Source: ZC4RG30 sp046047615 (GTDB taxonomy: Bacteria > Pseudomonadota > Gammaproteobacteria > Steroidobacterales > Steroidobacteraceae). From it: a stretch of DNA of 45,238 nucleotides. Positions within the stretch are counted from its first letter, which is position 1. Each line of letters starts with the position of its first letter. Of the stretch, positions 44,879-45,238 are shown piece after piece. The stretch covers positions 1-45,238 of the forward strand of contig JBJOHO010000088.1 in NCBI GenBank assembly GCA_046047615.1, given 5' to 3'. Below the pieces are notes generated by a model. It searched no databases. It saw nothing but the letters and a program-made list of their open reading frames with translations, and was not told where the DNA came from. Both the position numbers and the translations under genes were made by a program.

Positions 44879-45238
44879 TCAGGATAGCTCGCGCTCGAGC
44901 GCGACGATGACGCTCGGCAGGCCCGCCGCCCCGGTGCCGGCATCGATGCGCCTGAACCCTTCGGCCAGCGCGAGGATCTCGCGGCCCTTTGCCTCGCCGG
45001 TCAGCAGCACGAGCCGGCCGCCCGGTGCGACGAGCGGCCGCGCGAGCGCGAGCAGCTCCGAAGGCGGCGCGACGGCCCGCGCGAGAACGGTCTGAAACGC
45101 GGGCAGCTCGAGCTCCTCGACGCGGCCGTGCGCGACGCTCACATTGCCGAGCCCGAGCGCGACCGCTACCTGCCGCAGAAAACTGACCCGCTTGCGACGG
45201 CTCTCGATCAGCGTGAAGCGCAACGCCGGCAGGCAGAT
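44879..45238 (-). CDS. rsmG: 16S rRNA m7G527 methyltransferase RsmG, C-terminal part
   Basis: The 3' part of rsmG (gidB); the 5' end lies beyond the right edge. The visible 119 residues begin inside the SAM-binding fold (CLPALRFTLIESRRKRVSFLRQV) and continue through VEELELPAFQTVLARAVAPPSELLALARPLV and GRLVLLTGEAKG. The enzyme methylates G527 of 16S rRNA. Its place directly upstream of parA is conserved in gammaproteobacteria. Confidence 0.95.
   Translation of the reverse strand: MCLPALRFTLIESRRKRVSFLRQVAVALGLGNVSVAHGRVEELELPAFQTVLARAVAPPSELLALARPLVAPGGRLVLLTGEAKGREILALAEGFRRIDAGTGAAGLPSVIVALERELS

Overview
The window is a GC-rich chromosomal segment with no rRNA, tRNA, CRISPR array or recognisable mobile element. 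The order rsmG-parA-parB-atpIBEFHAGDC on one strand is the classic gammaproteobacterial arrangement near the origin. Together with minCDE and a complete Entner-Doudoroff (ED) cluster, this suggests a free-living, respiring gammaproteobacterium. The many exported proteins of families common in steroid- or hydrocarbon-associated and soil gammaproteobacteria (TonB receptor, DUF6152, CmcJ/NvfI, PQQ protein) would fit the Nevskiales/Steroidobacter/Xanthomonadales area, but that placement is inference.

Layout. 1-1850: a PhzF-like isomerase (cut by the left edge), a Phd/VapC toxin-antitoxin pair behind a double palindromic operator, and a small DUF2306 membrane protein. 1840-3515: a DUF2256 zinc-ribbon-like protein overlapping a bacterial (6-4) photolyase with all four iron-sulfur cysteines. 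3526-6773: a divergent pair, an exported beta-lactamase-fold hydrolase and an exported cytochrome c/PQQ propeller dehydrogenase resembling polyvinyl-alcohol dehydrogenase. 6866-15177 (minus strand): nine tightly packed genes, minC-minD-minE-adaptor-permease-ATPase-GNAT-MltA fusion-aldo/keto reductase. The MltA lytic transglycosylase carries C-terminal N0/N1-like domains of a type II secretin. 15210-20957 (minus strand): zwf-pgl-edd-eda-lacI, a complete glucose-6-phosphate to pyruvate + glyceraldehyde-3-phosphate route with a candidate LacI-type operator in front of zwf.

21096-23789: a WbuC-like cupin, an aromatic-acid-type MFS transporter and a CmcJ/NvfI oxidoreductase. 23809-32058 (minus strand): an eight-gene block of mostly exported proteins. 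It holds three uncharacterised secreted proteins (two of them paralogs), a DUF6152 protein, a large TonB-dependent receptor, a Tat-type beta-carbonic-anhydrase-like protein, an exported FMN alpha-hydroxy-acid oxidoreductase containing a CxxCH motif, and an exported methyltransferase-like protein. This looks like an uptake and periplasmic oxidation module for an unknown substrate. 32195-36017: an NTF2-fold protein with a histone-H1-like basic tail, a second exported NTF2-fold protein, a second DUF6152 protein, a bacteriohemerythrin, and a secreted protein combining a CxxC segment, a caspase-like His/Cys pair and a canonical EF-hand.

36007-45238 (minus strand): the whole F1Fo ATP synthase operon with atpI and a good sigma-70-type promoter, then parB, parA and a partial rsmG. 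The least ordinary features are the MltA-secretin fusion, the CxxC/caspase-like/EF-hand protein, the CxxCH-bearing alpha-hydroxy-acid oxidoreductase and the exported TonB-linked block. Convergent gene ends are repeatedly closed by strong hairpins without U-tracts.
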